Below, piece after piece: positions 55,653-64,000 of a DNA stretch of 64,000 bases (positions are counted from its first letter, which is position 1; each line of letters starts with the position of its first letter). Source of the DNA: Defluviimonas sp. SAOS-178_SWC (GTDB taxonomy: Bacteria; Pseudomonadota; Alphaproteobacteria; Rhodobacterales; Rhodobacteraceae); assembly GCF_039830135.1 (NCBI RefSeq), contig NZ_CP156081.1, positions 4,110,818 through 4,174,817 on the forward strand, read 5' to 3'. The translations under genes were made by a program, and so were the position numbers. Under the pieces are notes generated by a model, which was given only the letters and a program-made list of their open reading frames with translations, did not search any database and had not been told where the DNA came from.

Positions 55653-55823
55653 ATGGGTGCGCGATCAAACGCGACGCCAGTCATCATCAAGCGCAAGAAG
55701 GTCGTTGGCGGCGGCAGGCACCACGGTGGGGCGTGGAAGGTTGCCATAGTTACATCCTTCACAGATCGGCGCTTTGCGCCGGGTTTCACTTGCCGTCGCT
55801 TGACGGCGCCAGTGGCGTTCTGA
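55653..55823 (+). pseudogene. motB: motB 5' stub (flagellar motor protein, truncated)
   Basis: The first 31 codons read as an intact MotB N-terminus, with PVIIKRKKVVGGG and HHGGAWKVA. In functional MotB this runs directly into the YADFVTAMMAFF membrane helix; here the frame changes to unrelated sequence after KVA and stops at 55823. Neither other frame resumes MotB. The break is sharp, as expected of a deletion or rearrangement. A GGTGGG ribosome-binding site still precedes the ATG. No motA is adjacent. It is too short to have been expected as a gene and lies between an IalB-like gene and flgN-like/flgJ-like genes. Confidence 0.8.
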
Positions 55824-55960
55824 CCGATGCGGAGTCCCGGGATCGCTCCCCGTCCGCGCCATCCGGGTTTCGGATGCAGGGCCGACCATGCGGCCCAAAA
55901 TCTAATAGTTCGCTAAGGCAAGACGGTCATTGACGGCATTTTGAGACAATTTCGCCGGGA

Positions 55961-56317
55961 TCAGGCGCGCTTCTCGACGCCGCCGCCGCCGAAGGTGACG
56001 GATTGGGCACGGCCCGCGCTATCATAGGTGTCGAGCCGGGAGCCCGCGCGGCGGATCGCCTCGACGCGGGCCCGCGCCGCCTTCACGCCCTCGATAGCTG
56101 CCGACAGCAGCCGCTGGTTTGCCTCTGCGCGCGACCTCAGACGCGAAAGCGCACCGTCGGCATCGCGGCGCGGAAGGTCCGGGAGGCGGCCGACAAGGTC
56201 CGTCTTGCGGGCCGCAAGCGCCTCGAGAGACGTGAAGTTTCCGCGGCGGATGGCCTCTGCCTCGTCCCGGAGGAGCGCGTCGAGGGTCGCGATCAACGTC
56301 GTTTCGTCAGTTCGCAT
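55961..56317 (-). CDS. FlgN-like flagellar chaperone (candidate)
   Basis: 118-residue helical protein: LDALLRDEAEAIRRGNFTSLEALAARKTDLVGRL matches the charge and heptad pattern of FlgN-type chaperones for hook-filament junction proteins, and SRLRSRAEANQRLLSAAIEGVKAAR follows. The gene overlaps the flgJ-like gene by 11 bp (56307-56317) and lies next to fliK and flgD. The family is weakly conserved, so context carries much of the weight. Confidence 0.65.
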   Translation of the reverse strand: MRTDETTLIATLDALLRDEAEAIRRGNFTSLEALAARKTDLVGRLPDLPRRDADGALSRLRSRAEANQRLLSAAIEGVKAARARVEAIRRAGSRLDTYDSAGRAQSVTFGGGGVEKRA

Positions 56318-56594
56318 TGTCGGCCCTCCGCTTCAGGGCTTCGAAAATGCTCTCGGCAAGGCCAATGCCACCCGTCCGGGCCATCTCGGCCGCCTGCTCG
56401 CGCCTGAGGAACGAGGAGAACTGCTCCTCGCCCACGCCGCCGCCAAAGCTCTCGCGCGCTTCGCCGAGCCCGACGGATTTCAGCATTTCCGTCAGGAACT
56501 GGGCCTCGAGCGCTTCGGCCGCGGAACGCAGTGCCTGGTCTTTAGACTGTTCGGCCCGGAGCGGGGCAGACGTCACGGCGGAGATTGCATCCAT
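56307..56594 (-). CDS. flgJ: FlgJ-like rod-binding protein (muramidase-less)
   Basis: 95-residue protein equal to the N-terminal rod-binding domain of FlgJ only: LRSAAEALEAQFLTEMLKSVGLGEARESFGGGVGEEQFSSFLRREQAAEMARTGGIGLAESIFEALKRR. The C-terminal glucosaminidase domain of enterobacterial FlgJ is absent, as usual in alphaproteobacteria. ATG at 56594 has GGAGGG 7 nt upstream. Co-transcribed with the flgN-like gene, toward the motB stub. Confidence 0.82.
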   Translation of the reverse strand: MDAISAVTSAPLRAEQSKDQALRSAAEALEAQFLTEMLKSVGLGEARESFGGGVGEEQFSSFLRREQAAEMARTGGIGLAESIFEALKRRADNAN

Positions 56595-56705
56595 CGGCGA
56601 TCCCTCCAATTGCGGATATCTCAAGGACTATGGGAAGACCGGGGTAAAGGATCGGTAACCTCATGCTGAAATAGTCTTCCGCACACAGACAGAAGTCGTG
56701 AGCAC

Positions 56706-58316
56706 ATGGACCTGATTCCCCTCGCCGATCCCGTCCGGATCAGGACGACACAACGGGACGACCCGTGGGCCGATACCGGCATGGCCAGCGCTTTGGCCGC
56801 TTTCCTCGCGGTTCTCGGCGACCCGGCGTCGGCGGCCGACAGTGAGCCGCCGCAGCCGGCAATGTGGGCCGGGACGGCATTGCTCCCCGACAGATCGCTT
56901 CCTTTCCAAGGGCACACTCAGCCGCCATGGGACGGCGGGACAACCGAACAAGTGGCCGATTGGCTGCGTGGTCAGATCGCCGGGGCGGAACCGAGCTTGC
57001 CCGCAGCGGATGCCGGCGGGTCCGGCCCGAGCCTTGCGGCAACGGCCGGATACCCGGAGGCCGGGATCGCTCTGCCGGCCGGCCCATCGGATGCGGTCTC
57101 GGTCACGGCCGGTGCGCCGGCGTTGCGCACCGAAACGGCGGCAGCGGCCCTTGCGGGTTGGGCCATACCCGAGGCCGGCAGAAGGCTCGCCACTGGAGAC
57201 CGGGCCAACGGATCGGAACCGAGGACTGGGACGACAACCGCAATATCCGATGCAGCACCTACGCAAACCACCCTGCCGGCGACGCGGGCAGAGCCCGGCC
57301 GGAATGCATCGCTGCCCCTTCCGGGTCCGGGCGCACGCGGCATGGACAGCGCACTGCTGGCGCCTGAAGTGACGCCGGCCGTTCCAGCCGCGCGCGACGA
57401 CACGGCCGCGCCGCCGGGTCTTCCGCAGTTTACGGTTCCGGCCAGTGCCGCTGCGCCGCACGGCTTGGCAGCGATGGATCGCCCTTTCACGGGGAATTCG
57501 AACGGTGCCGAAACCGCCTCGGCCCGGACTCCGCCCCTCGCAGCGGACGCCCGGCCCGGCCCGGCGCGCACGGATGCCAGACCCGTCGCACAATCCCTGG
57601 CCGCGACGACCGTGGCACCGCCTGCGCCAGACGCTACGGCAGAAGCCATCGCCCCGACGCAGTCCGGGCGAGAAGGCGCCATGGTCGGGACGCCTTTCGC
57701 GGAGGGCGGCGGCACGACCGCCGGTACGGCGATATTGGAAGGCCAGCGGCCCGGCATCCCGGTCGTGACGCAGGCCAATCCCGACACGGATGCCAGGCCC
57801 AACCCGGCCGATATCCGGCTCGACCCCGGCGACCCGGTCGTATCGGCGAGCGACTCCGCGCCTCTCGCCCGGGGCGCAGACCGCGCATCCGCCACCCATG
57901 CCGCGGCCGTGACGCTGCCGGCGGGCCTTGGCCATCGGCTGGCCGAGGCGGTCGGCCAGTTTCCGGATCGGCCGGTGGAGATCACCCTTTCGCCGGAGGA
58001 ACTCGGCCGGGTTCGGCTGACGCTCGCCACCCATGACGGGGCGCTCACGATGATGATCCAGGCGGACCGGCAAGACACGCTCGACCTCCTGCGCCGGAAC
58101 ATCGGGTCGCTGGCGCAGGATTTCCGCGATCTCGGCTATCAGGATCTGAGCTTCAGCTTCGGGCAGGAGCGTGATCCGCGCCAGCCACAGGACACAGGCA
58201 CATCCGTTTCAGCGACCGAAAGCGACAGCCTTTCGGTCTCCGCCGCCGCCCCATCGTCCGGAGCAGACCGCGCCCGACCTCTGGCGGTGGATGGCGGGCT
58301 TGACCTCAGATTGTGA
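56706..58316 (+). CDS. fliK: Flagellar hook-length control protein FliK
   Basis: 536-residue protein with a long, poorly conserved Ala/Pro/Thr-rich ruler region (about 1-400) and the conserved C-terminal substrate-switching domain LPAGLGHRLAEAVGQFPDRPVEITLSPEELGRVRLTLATHDGALTMMIQADRQDTLDLLRRNIGSLAQDFRDLGYQDLSFSF (described here as the family domain). FliK measures the hook and switches export to filament proteins. It is 12 bp ahead of flgD. Divergent from the flgJ-flgN unit. Confidence 0.88.
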   Translation: MDLIPLADPVRIRTTQRDDPWADTGMASALAAFLAVLGDPASAADSEPPQPAMWAGTALLPDRSLPFQGHTQPPWDGGTTEQVADWLRGQIAGAEPSLPAADAGGSGPSLAATAGYPEAGIALPAGPSDAVSVTAGAPALRTETAAAALAGWAIPEAGRRLATGDRANGSEPRTGTTTAISDAAPTQTTLPATRAEPGRNASLPLPGPGARGMDSALLAPEVTPAVPAARDDTAAPPGLPQFTVPASAAAPHGLAAMDRPFTGNSNGAETASARTPPLAADARPGPARTDARPVAQSLAATTVAPPAPDATAEAIAPTQSGREGAMVGTPFAEGGGTTAGTAILEGQRPGIPVVTQANPDTDARPNPADIRLDPGDPVVSASDSAPLARGADRASATHAAAVTLPAGLGHRLAEAVGQFPDRPVEITLSPEELGRVRLTLATHDGALTMMIQADRQDTLDLLRRNIGSLAQDFRDLGYQDLSFSFGQERDPRQPQDTGTSVSATESDSLSVSAAAPSSGADRARPLAVDGGLDLRL

Positions 58317-58328
58317 AAGGAACCGACG

Positions 58329-59000
58329 ATGGACGCCGTGATATCGGCCACGACCCGGACCGGCATGACGAACGCTCAAGGTCAAAGCCAGCAGGGAACG
58401 CTGATCAACAGCGATTTCCAGACCTTCCTCCTGATGTTGACGACGCAGATGCAGAACCAGGATCCGCTCAACCCGATCGAATCCTCTGACTACGCCGTCC
58501 AGCTCGCCACCTTCTCGGGCGTCGAGCAGCAGGTGCGGACCAATGCGCTGATCGAAGCAATGTCGGCGCAGATGGGGCTCTCCGGAATGGCGCAGATGGC
58601 GTCCTGGGTCGGGATGGAGGCGCGGGTCGCAGCCCCCGTGGCATTCGACGGCGTCCCGTTGACGCTCTATCCCGAACCCTCGAATGGCGCCGATCAGGCG
58701 GTACTCGTGGTTCTTAACGCTGAAGGGCAGGAAGTCATGAGCGCGCAGGTCACGGTTTCGCATGATCCGGTCACCTGGGCGGGAACGGATGCGAACGGGG
58801 CACCACTCCCATCGGGCGTCTATACGTTCCGGTTGGAGAATTACAGCGAGGGAAAGCTGGTCGAGACGACAGCGGTCGAGGCCTATGGCCGCATCGAGGA
58901 AGTGCGCAACGGCACGGGCGGCGTTGCCTTGGTCATGGACGGCGGTGGCATCGTCGCGCCGTCCGACATCAAGGCCGTCCGCGAACCGTCCACGCCCTGA
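58329..59000 (+). CDS. flgD: Flagellar hook assembly protein FlgD
   Basis: 223-residue hook cap protein. The conserved N-terminal stretch is NSDFQTFLLMLTTQMQNQDP, followed by LNPIESSDYAVQLATFSGVEQQV, and the C-terminal FlgD Ig-like part has WAGTDANGAPLPSGVYTFRLENY. Intact in length. With FliK it is the only clearly whole hook-assembly pair here. Converges on ubiB with a 6-bp gap. Confidence 0.9.
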   Translation: MDAVISATTRTGMTNAQGQSQQGTLINSDFQTFLLMLTTQMQNQDPLNPIESSDYAVQLATFSGVEQQVRTNALIEAMSAQMGLSGMAQMASWVGMEARVAAPVAFDGVPLTLYPEPSNGADQAVLVVLNAEGQEVMSAQVTVSHDPVTWAGTDANGAPLPSGVYTFRLENYSEGKLVETTAVEAYGRIEEVRNGTGGVALVMDGGGIVAPSDIKAVREPSTP

Positions 59001-59006
59001 CGGCCG

Positions 59007-60536
59007 TCAAAGAAGCGTGGCCAGCGCGAACCCGAGGCCGGCGATGGCGGCACCGAGAGCAACGAGAAGGACCGTCCCAGTCAGCGACCGGCGCGGCGGC
59101 GGGGCTGGCACCTCTGTCTGGCGGGCAAGGAGCGCCTCGGCGATCTGCGGAAGGCGCGGGCCGAAGCGGCCGAGCACCCGGGCGGTCCGCACGAGATCGC
59201 GGATCAGAGCCTGCGGCCCGACATTCTCGCGGATATAGCGTTCGACGACGGGCCGCGCGACCTGCCACATGTTGATGTTGGAATTGAGCGAGCGCGCGAC
59301 GCCTTCGACTACGACCATCGTGCGTTGCAGAAGGATGAGTTCGGTCCGCGTCTCCATCCCGAACCGCTCGGTGACCTCGAAGAGGTAGGCCAGAAGCCGG
59401 GCCATCGAGATATGGGTCGCGTCCATGCCGAAGATCGGCTCCCCCACGGCCCTCAGCGCGCGGGCGAACTCGTCCACGTCGCGGTCGCGGGGAACGTAGC
59501 CCGCTTCGAAGTGCACTTCGGCGACGCGGCGATAATCCTTGCGGATGAAGCCGATCAGGATCTCGGCATAGACCCGGCGGGTATATTCGTCGATAGAGCC
59601 CATGATGCCGAAGTCATAGGCGATGATATCGCCGTTCGCCGCGACCTTGAGGTTGCCCTGATGCATGTCGGCGTGAAAGTAGCCGTCGCGCAGCGCATGG
59701 CTAAGGAAGAGCTGGAGAACCCGCTCGGACAAGGCCACGCAATCGTGTCCGGCCGCCCGGATCGCCGCGACATCGCCAAGCGGAATCCCCTCCGCCCATC
59801 CGAGCGTCATCACCCGGCGCGACGACAGGTTCCAAAACGGCTTCGGCACCTGGAAGCCTTCATCCTTTTCGGTATTCGCGGCGAATTCCGAGGCCGACGA
59901 GCTTTCGAGCCGGAGATCCAGTTCCCCCATCACCACGCTTTCGAAATGGCTGACCACGTCGGTGGGGCGCAACCGCCGCGAGGCGGGCGAAAGCACCTCG
60001 ATCAGCCCGGCGGCGAAGTGGAATGCGTCGATGTCGCGCTGGAAGGCACGCTCGATCCCTGGCCGCAGGACCTTGACCGCCACTTCCTCGCCGGTTCCTG
60101 CGAGCCTGGCGCGGTGAACCTGCGCGATCGAGGCCGCGGCGACCGGCTCGGAGAATTCGGAGAACAGCGTCTCCACGCCTTGGCCAAGCTCATCGGCAAC
60201 GGTTTGCTTGGCCACCTTTGTCGGGAAGGGCGGCAGCTTGTCCTGCAATACCCGAAGCTGGTCCGAAAGCTCGACTCCGACCACGTCGGGGCGGGTCGAA
60301 AGCACTTGGCCGAACTTGATATAGGCGGGGCCGAGCGCGGTCAGCGCCCGTGTCACCGGTGGTTGTGACGGGTCGCCGCGATAGCCGAGCCATTTGAAGG
60401 GCCAGCCGAAAATATGGGCGGCAAGGCGAAGGCGCGGCGGGACCTCCATCGCCTCGAGCGCAACCTTCATCGCGCCCGTGCGCTCGAAAGTCGCACCGGT
60501 GCGGATCAGCCGCCAGACGTTGTGCGGACCGCGCAA
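59007..60536 (-). CDS. ubiB: Ubiquinone biosynthesis kinase-like protein UbiB
   Basis: 509-residue protein kinase-like ATPase of ubiquinone synthesis. The KxGQ region is GPAYIKFGQVLSTRPDVV; ATP-binding and catalytic parts are AAASIAQVHRARL, EVAVKVLRPG, DGYFHADMHQGNLKV and IAYDFGIMG. A C-terminal membrane anchor (LTGTVLLVALGAAIAGLGFALATLL) ends it. The start appears to be a TTG at 60536, three bases after the ubiE stop, so it is translationally coupled to ubiE. Confidence 0.93.
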   Translation of the reverse strand: MRGPHNVWRLIRTGATFERTGAMKVALEAMEVPPRLRLAAHIFGWPFKWLGYRGDPSQPPVTRALTALGPAYIKFGQVLSTRPDVVGVELSDQLRVLQDKLPPFPTKVAKQTVADELGQGVETLFSEFSEPVAAASIAQVHRARLAGTGEEVAVKVLRPGIERAFQRDIDAFHFAAGLIEVLSPASRRLRPTDVVSHFESVVMGELDLRLESSSASEFAANTEKDEGFQVPKPFWNLSSRRVMTLGWAEGIPLGDVAAIRAAGHDCVALSERVLQLFLSHALRDGYFHADMHQGNLKVAANGDIIAYDFGIMGSIDEYTRRVYAEILIGFIRKDYRRVAEVHFEAGYVPRDRDVDEFARALRAVGEPIFGMDATHISMARLLAYLFEVTERFGMETRTELILLQRTMVVVEGVARSLNSNINMWQVARPVVERYIRENVGPQALIRDLVRTARVLGRFGPRLPQIAEALLARQTEVPAPPPRRSLTGTVLLVALGAAIAGLGFALATLL

Positions 60537-60539
60537 GGC

Positions 60540-61292
60540 TCAGATCTTCCAGCCGGAATGGAGGGCCGCGACCCCCATGGTGAGGTTGCGGTATTTCACC
60601 TGGCTGAACCCGGCTTTGCGGATCATCGCGGCGAAAGTCTCCTGGTCGGGAAACTTGCGGATCGATTCGACGAGGTATTGGTAGCTCTCGCGGTCGTTCG
60701 CGACGATCTGGCCCATCACCGGGATCACGTTGAAGGAATACTTGTCGTATGCCCATTGCATCGCGGGGTTCGGCAACTGGCTGAACTCCAGCACCATGAG
60801 CCGGCCTCCGGGCTTCAGGACGCGGAAGGCCTCCGACAGCGCATCGGGAATGCGCGTCACGTTCCGGATGCCGAAGCTGATCGTGTAGACGTCGAAGCTG
60901 TTGTTCGCGAAGGGCAGCGACATCGCATCGCCGACGACCCATGACAGCCTCTCGGCCATGTTTTCGGCCTCGGCACGCTTCTGGCCTTCGATCAGCATCG
61001 ATTCCGTCATGTCGAGAACCGTGGCCTCGGCCCCCGGTGCGCGCTTGAGGAAGCGGAAAGCTATATCGCCGGTTCCTCCGGCCACATCCAGAAGCTTCTG
61101 GCCCGGACGCGGCGCAAGCCAGTCCATCATCGCATCTTTCCAGAGGCGGTGGATACCGACGGACATCACGTCGTTCATGATGTCGTATTTGTTCGCCACA
61201 CGGGTGAAGACGCCGTGGACCATCCCGGCCTTCTCGCCCTCGGGCACGTCCTTGAACCCGAAATGGGTCGTGCGGGTATCGCTTTCGGTCAT
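60540..61292 (-). CDS. ubiE: Ubiquinone/menaquinone methyltransferase UbiE
   Basis: 250-residue SAM-dependent C-methyltransferase. Motifs are [24 protein letters not shown], the SAM-binding [15 protein letters not shown] and [20 protein letters not shown] at 61292 ([13 protein letters not shown]) matches the family start; the frame is open far upstream through the mutM region without meaning. Divergent from mutM, first gene of ubiE-ubiB. Confidence 0.96.
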   Translation of the reverse strand: MTESDTRTTHFGFKDVPEGEKAGMVHGVFTRVANKYDIMNDVMSVGIHRLWKDAMMDWLAPRPGQKLLDVAGGTGDIAFRFLKRAPGAEATVLDMTESMLIEGQKRAEAENMAERLSWVVGDAMSLPFANNSFDVYTISFGIRNVTRIPDALSEAFRVLKPGGRLMVLEFSQLPNPAMQWAYDKYSFNVIPVMGQIVANDRESYQYLVESIRKFPDQETFAAMIRKAGFSQVKYRNLTMGVAALHSGWKI

Positions 61293-61376
61293 TGGCCCTT
61301 GCCGTCCGATGGAACTCGTCCTTCTTATAGAAGCCTTGGCCGCAGAGACAATGCGGCGTTCACGCACCGGACGGAC

Positions 61377-62228
61377 ATGCCCGAACTGCCCGAAGTCGAA
61401 ACCGTGCGCCGGGGCCTTCTGCCCGCGATGAAGGGCAAGGCCGTCCTGGCCGCAGACATTCGAAGGCCCGATCTGCGCTTTCCCTTTCCCGAACGGATGG
61501 CCGAGCGACTGACCGGCGCGCGGGTATTGGGCCTGCACCGACGGTCGAAATACATTCTCGCCGACCTGTCGACGCGGGAGACGCTCCTGATCCACCTCGG
61601 CATGTCGGGTCGGATGCTGATTTCCGGCGTCATGCCGGGGGTGTTCCATCAGGAGCATCCAGCACCCGCCAAGCACGATCATGTCGTCCTCGACATGGAA
61701 GGGGGCGCCAGGGTGACGTTCAACGACGCGCGCCGGTTCGGCGCGATGGACCTGATGACAACGGCTTTGGCCGAGGAGCACTGGCTCCTTCGCGATATCG
61801 GGCCGGAGCCCTTGGGCAACACGTTCAACGAGGAATATCTGGTCGGGCGTCTGAAAGGCCGGACGATGCCGGTCAAGGCCGCGCTTCTCGATCAGAGGAT
61901 CGTCGCCGGGCTTGGCAATATCTATGTCTGCGAGGTGCTGCACCGTGCGCGGATCGACCCCCGCAGGAAGGCCGGGCAGATTTCGGCGGCGCGGGTCGCC
62001 GGGCTGGTCCCGATCATCCGCGACGTGCTGAACGAGGCCATCGAAGCGGGCGGATCGTCCCTTCGCGACTACCGCCAGGCCGATGGCGAATTGGGCTATT
62101 TCCAGCATGCGTTCCGCGCCTACGACCGCGAAGCGAAACCCTGCGTCACGCCGGGCTGCACCGGCACTGTCGCCCGAATCGTCCAGTCTGGGCGGTCCAC
62201 CTTCTTCTGCCCGCGCTGTCAAAGATGA
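61377..62228 (+). CDS. mutM: Formamidopyrimidine-DNA glycosylase (Fpg/MutM)
   Basis: 283-residue DNA repair glycosylase/AP lyase removing oxidised purines. [14 protein letters not shown] gives the catalytic Pro1 (after Met removal) and Glu2; Lys is at the [10 protein letters not shown] beta-turn; the helix-two-turn-helix is in [23 protein letters not shown]; the C-terminal zinc finger is CVTPGC and FCPRCQ. Full length. The enoyl-CoA hydratase follows after 61 bp. Confidence 0.97.
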   Translation: MPELPEVETVRRGLLPAMKGKAVLAADIRRPDLRFPFPERMAERLTGARVLGLHRRSKYILADLSTRETLLIHLGMSGRMLISGVMPGVFHQEHPAPAKHDHVVLDMEGGARVTFNDARRFGAMDLMTTALAEEHWLLRDIGPEPLGNTFNEEYLVGRLKGRTMPVKAALLDQRIVAGLGNIYVCEVLHRARIDPRRKAGQISAARVAGLVPIIRDVLNEAIEAGGSSLRDYRQADGELGYFQHAFRAYDREAKPCVTPGCTGTVARIVQSGRSTFFCPRCQR

Positions 62229-62289
62229 CTTGATCCCGGCGACCGGGCTGGTAGGACTCTCCCTCGCATCTGCAGAAAGGCTCAGGTCC

Positions 62290-63066
62290 ATGGCTTACGA
62301 GACCCTGATCGTCGAGATCGAAGACAATGTCGCGCTTATCCGGCTGAACCGGCCCGATGCGCTGAATGCTCTCAACTCGAAGCTGATGGCGGAGCTTTCC
62401 GATGCTGTGACCGAGGCCGAGAACAACGACAAGGTGCGCTGCATCATCCTGACCGGCTCCGAAAAGGCCTTTGCCGCCGGCGCCGACATCAAGGAGATGT
62501 CGGAAAAGACCTTCGTCGAGGTCTTCACCGACGACCTTTTCGGTGCGAACGTCGAAGCGCTCCTGCGGTGCCGCAAGCCAATCATCGCGGCGGTGGCGGG
62601 ATATGCCCTTGGCGGTGGTTGTGAGCTTGCGATGATGTGCGATTTCATCATTGCCGCCGATACCGCCAAGTTCGGCCAGCCGGAGATCAATCTCGGCGTC
62701 GTCGCCGGGATCGGAGGCACCCAGCGGCTGACCCGCTTCGTCGGCAAGTCGAAGTCGATGGACATGCACCTGACCGGGCGCTTCATGGATGCGGCCGAGG
62801 CGGAGCGCTCGGGCCTCGTCAGCCGGGTCGTGCCGGCCAACAAGCTTCTGCCCGAGGCGATGGCCGCGGCGCGCAAGATCGCCGAGAAATCGGCGGTGGC
62901 GACGCTCGCCGTGAAGGAAGCGGTGAATCGCAGCTATGAGACGACGTTGCGCGAGGGGCTCTTGTTCGAACGCCGGCTGTTCCACGCGCTTTTCGCCACC
63001 GAGGACCAGAAGGAAGGCATGAGCGCCTTCCTCGAAAAGCGCCAGCCGCAATTCCGCGACCGCTGA
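62290..63066 (+). CDS. Enoyl-CoA hydratase
   Basis: 258-residue crotonase-fold hydratase. Typical parts are [20 protein letters not shown], the oxyanion stretches [10 protein letters not shown] and [16 protein letters not shown], and the catalytic Glu region [20 protein letters not shown]. The two active-site Glu positions (GCELAM and PEINLG) are kept. This gene between mutM and rpsT is a common Rhodobacterales arrangement next to dnaA. Confidence 0.95.
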   Translation: MAYETLIVEIEDNVALIRLNRPDALNALNSKLMAELSDAVTEAENNDKVRCIILTGSEKAFAAGADIKEMSEKTFVEVFTDDLFGANVEALLRCRKPIIAAVAGYALGGGCELAMMCDFIIAADTAKFGQPEINLGVVAGIGGTQRLTRFVGKSKSMDMHLTGRFMDAAEAERSGLVSRVVPANKLLPEAMAAARKIAEKSAVATLAVKEAVNRSYETTLREGLLFERRLFHALFATEDQKEGMSAFLEKRQPQFRDR

Positions 63067-63215
63067 AACCCCTTTCCTTTGTCCGCGTTTTCCCTTAAGG
63101 GACCGCGGTCACATGCGCGTGGAGCCCGCTCAGGCTGGAATCGACCGGTTCACTGGGAACCCGGGTTTTGTCGCGCTTAGGTATCGAAACAAACCCGGAA
63201 GTTGGGAAACCACAC

Positions 63216-63482
63216 ATGGCCAATACGCCCCAGTCCAAGAAACGCGCCCGCCAGTCCGAGCGCCGTCAAGACATCAACAAGGCCCGCCGCTCGCGGATCC
63301 GCACCTACCTGCGCAAGGTCGAAGAGGCGATTGCCTCGGGCAACCAGGAATCTGCGGCGGCCGCGCTCAAGGCCGCCCAGCCTGAACTGGCGCGCGGCGT
63401 GACCAAGGGCGTTCTGCACAAGAACACCGTTGCCCGCAAAATGTCGCGCCTCGCCGCGCGGGTGAAGGCGATCTCCGCCTGA
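63216..63482 (+). CDS. rpsT: 30S ribosomal protein S20
   Basis: 88-residue basic protein: [39 protein letters not shown] and the C-terminal [21 protein letters not shown] are standard. S20 binds 16S rRNA early in assembly. ATG at 63216. A clear terminator follows; dnaA is expected beyond the right edge. Confidence 0.98.
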   Translation: MANTPQSKKRARQSERRQDINKARRSRIRTYLRKVEEAIASGNQESAAAALKAAQPELARGVTKGVLHKNTVARKMSRLAARVKAISA

Positions 63483-63506
63483 TCCGACCCGCTTGACGAT
63501 TCGCGA

Positions 63507-63536
63507 AAAGGCGCAACCCAAGGTTGCGCCTTTCTG
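63507..63536 (+). terminator. Intrinsic terminator after rpsT
   Basis: Stem AAAGGCGCAACC / GGTTGCGCCTTT with a CAA loop, followed by CTGCATTTCTG. It lies 24 bp past the rpsT stop. Confidence 0.85.
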
Positions 63537-64000
63537 CATTTCTGACCCGTCTTGTGACCCCTGTGCCCCATTTGCACAGGCTCTCCGGATTCGCTGCGGC
63601 AAAGGGTGAGTCAAGCGCGAAGTTCTGTTGCGGCGCTGTCCCGGCCCTTGCTAGCGTCCTCTGGCGATTCACATCGTCTTGGGGGGACATGCGGTAACCA
63701 CGGGCCGAAGCAGGTGCTGCACCCTGCCGAGACCTGGAACGCGCGCCGGCAAATTCGGCGGGCGGGGTTGTGTTCGGACGCCGGAACCTTTCCGCGCGGG
63801 CCGGGCGGGGGGCCGGTTTCCGGTCGCTGCCATGTCCAAATAACCCGCGCTTCCCGGCGGAAGCGGCAAGAGTCCGGGGCTGCCCCCGGCTTCTTGACCG
63901 TTTTTGCGTGGAAGCAAGACAGGAGGAATCGCCGCGGGAACAAATGTATCGGCACAATCTGCATGTGCCGGACAGTGATAAAAGACGTGGACGGACACAA
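63537..64000. other. Gene-free region, probably upstream of dnaA
   Basis: 464 bp to the right edge without a credible ORF. It has an inverted repeat CCTGTGC-CCCATTT-GCACAGG at 63560-63580. The last ~110 bases are more AT-rich. In this clade dnaA usually follows rpsT, so this is the likely dnaA control region; no perfect DnaA box was seen. Confidence 0.45.

Noticed and set aside
55824..55960. tRNA- or tmRNA-like 3' end after the motB stub
   Set aside because: A CGCGCCA and a short stem are visible, but no T-loop GTTCGA sequence or cloverleaf can be drawn.

Overview
The window is a high-GC chromosomal segment from an alphaproteobacterium, most likely a member of the Rhodobacteraceae. The evidence is the order mutM / enoyl-CoA hydratase / rpsT at the right edge (in this group dnaA normally follows), the divergent serB / serC-serA loci, a VPLPA-type exosortase system, a cupin of the DMSP lyase family, and a small protein of the Rcc01079 gene transfer agent (GTA) spike-base family. 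No rRNA, tRNA, insertion sequence, integrase or CRISPR array was recognised.

Positions 1-27000 hold a surface polysaccharide and exosortase locus. It includes a Wzy-like polymerase (cut by the left edge), an acyltransferase-3, an SGNH hydrolase, a ExoY-like sugar transferase, an exopolysaccharide (EPS) export module (Wzz-like protein, tyrosine kinase, ExeA-like ATPase, Wza-like protein, outer-membrane barrel, PrsT-like TPR lipoprotein), exosortase XrtD fused to an EpsI domain, a rhomboid protease, three glycosyltransferases, a hexapeptide acyltransferase and a Wzx-like flippase. A likely VPLPA-CTERM substrate (9017-9682) lies in the same locus. Embedded in it are a 746-residue SGNH-like plus lectin-like protein (3009-5249) and an 86-residue spike-base protein (5360-5620), read here as a possible GTA or phage-type capsule-binding head spike pair, followed by a secreted beta-helix protein.

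Positions 27000-49900 are mostly single housekeeping genes: arfB, a structured small-RNA-like locus, a queuosine precursor transporter, a phytase-like esterase, mepA, an MFS transporter, a thioesterase, yggT, recQ, ridA-like, a hybrid histidine kinase, alpha-2-macroglobulin plus pbpC, a thiolase, two metallophosphoesterases, the DMSP-lyase-like cupin and a GNAT acetyltransferase. The small-RNA-like locus is the most unusual non-coding element. Its minus-strand transcript would carry 18 nt complementary to the usual 3' end of alphaproteobacterial 16S rRNA, an 18-codon ORF, nested hairpins and a terminator.

Positions 49900-64000 hold serine biosynthesis (serA, serC with a hairpin leader, serB), an asparaginase, an invasion-associated-locus-B-like protein, a small and apparently broken flagellar island (a 31-residue motB stub, flgN-like, flgJ-like, fliK, flgD), the ubiquinone pair ubiE-ubiB, then mutM, an enoyl-CoA hydratase and rpsT, ending in the region expected to precede dnaA. 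All calls come from reading the sequence; no database search was run.
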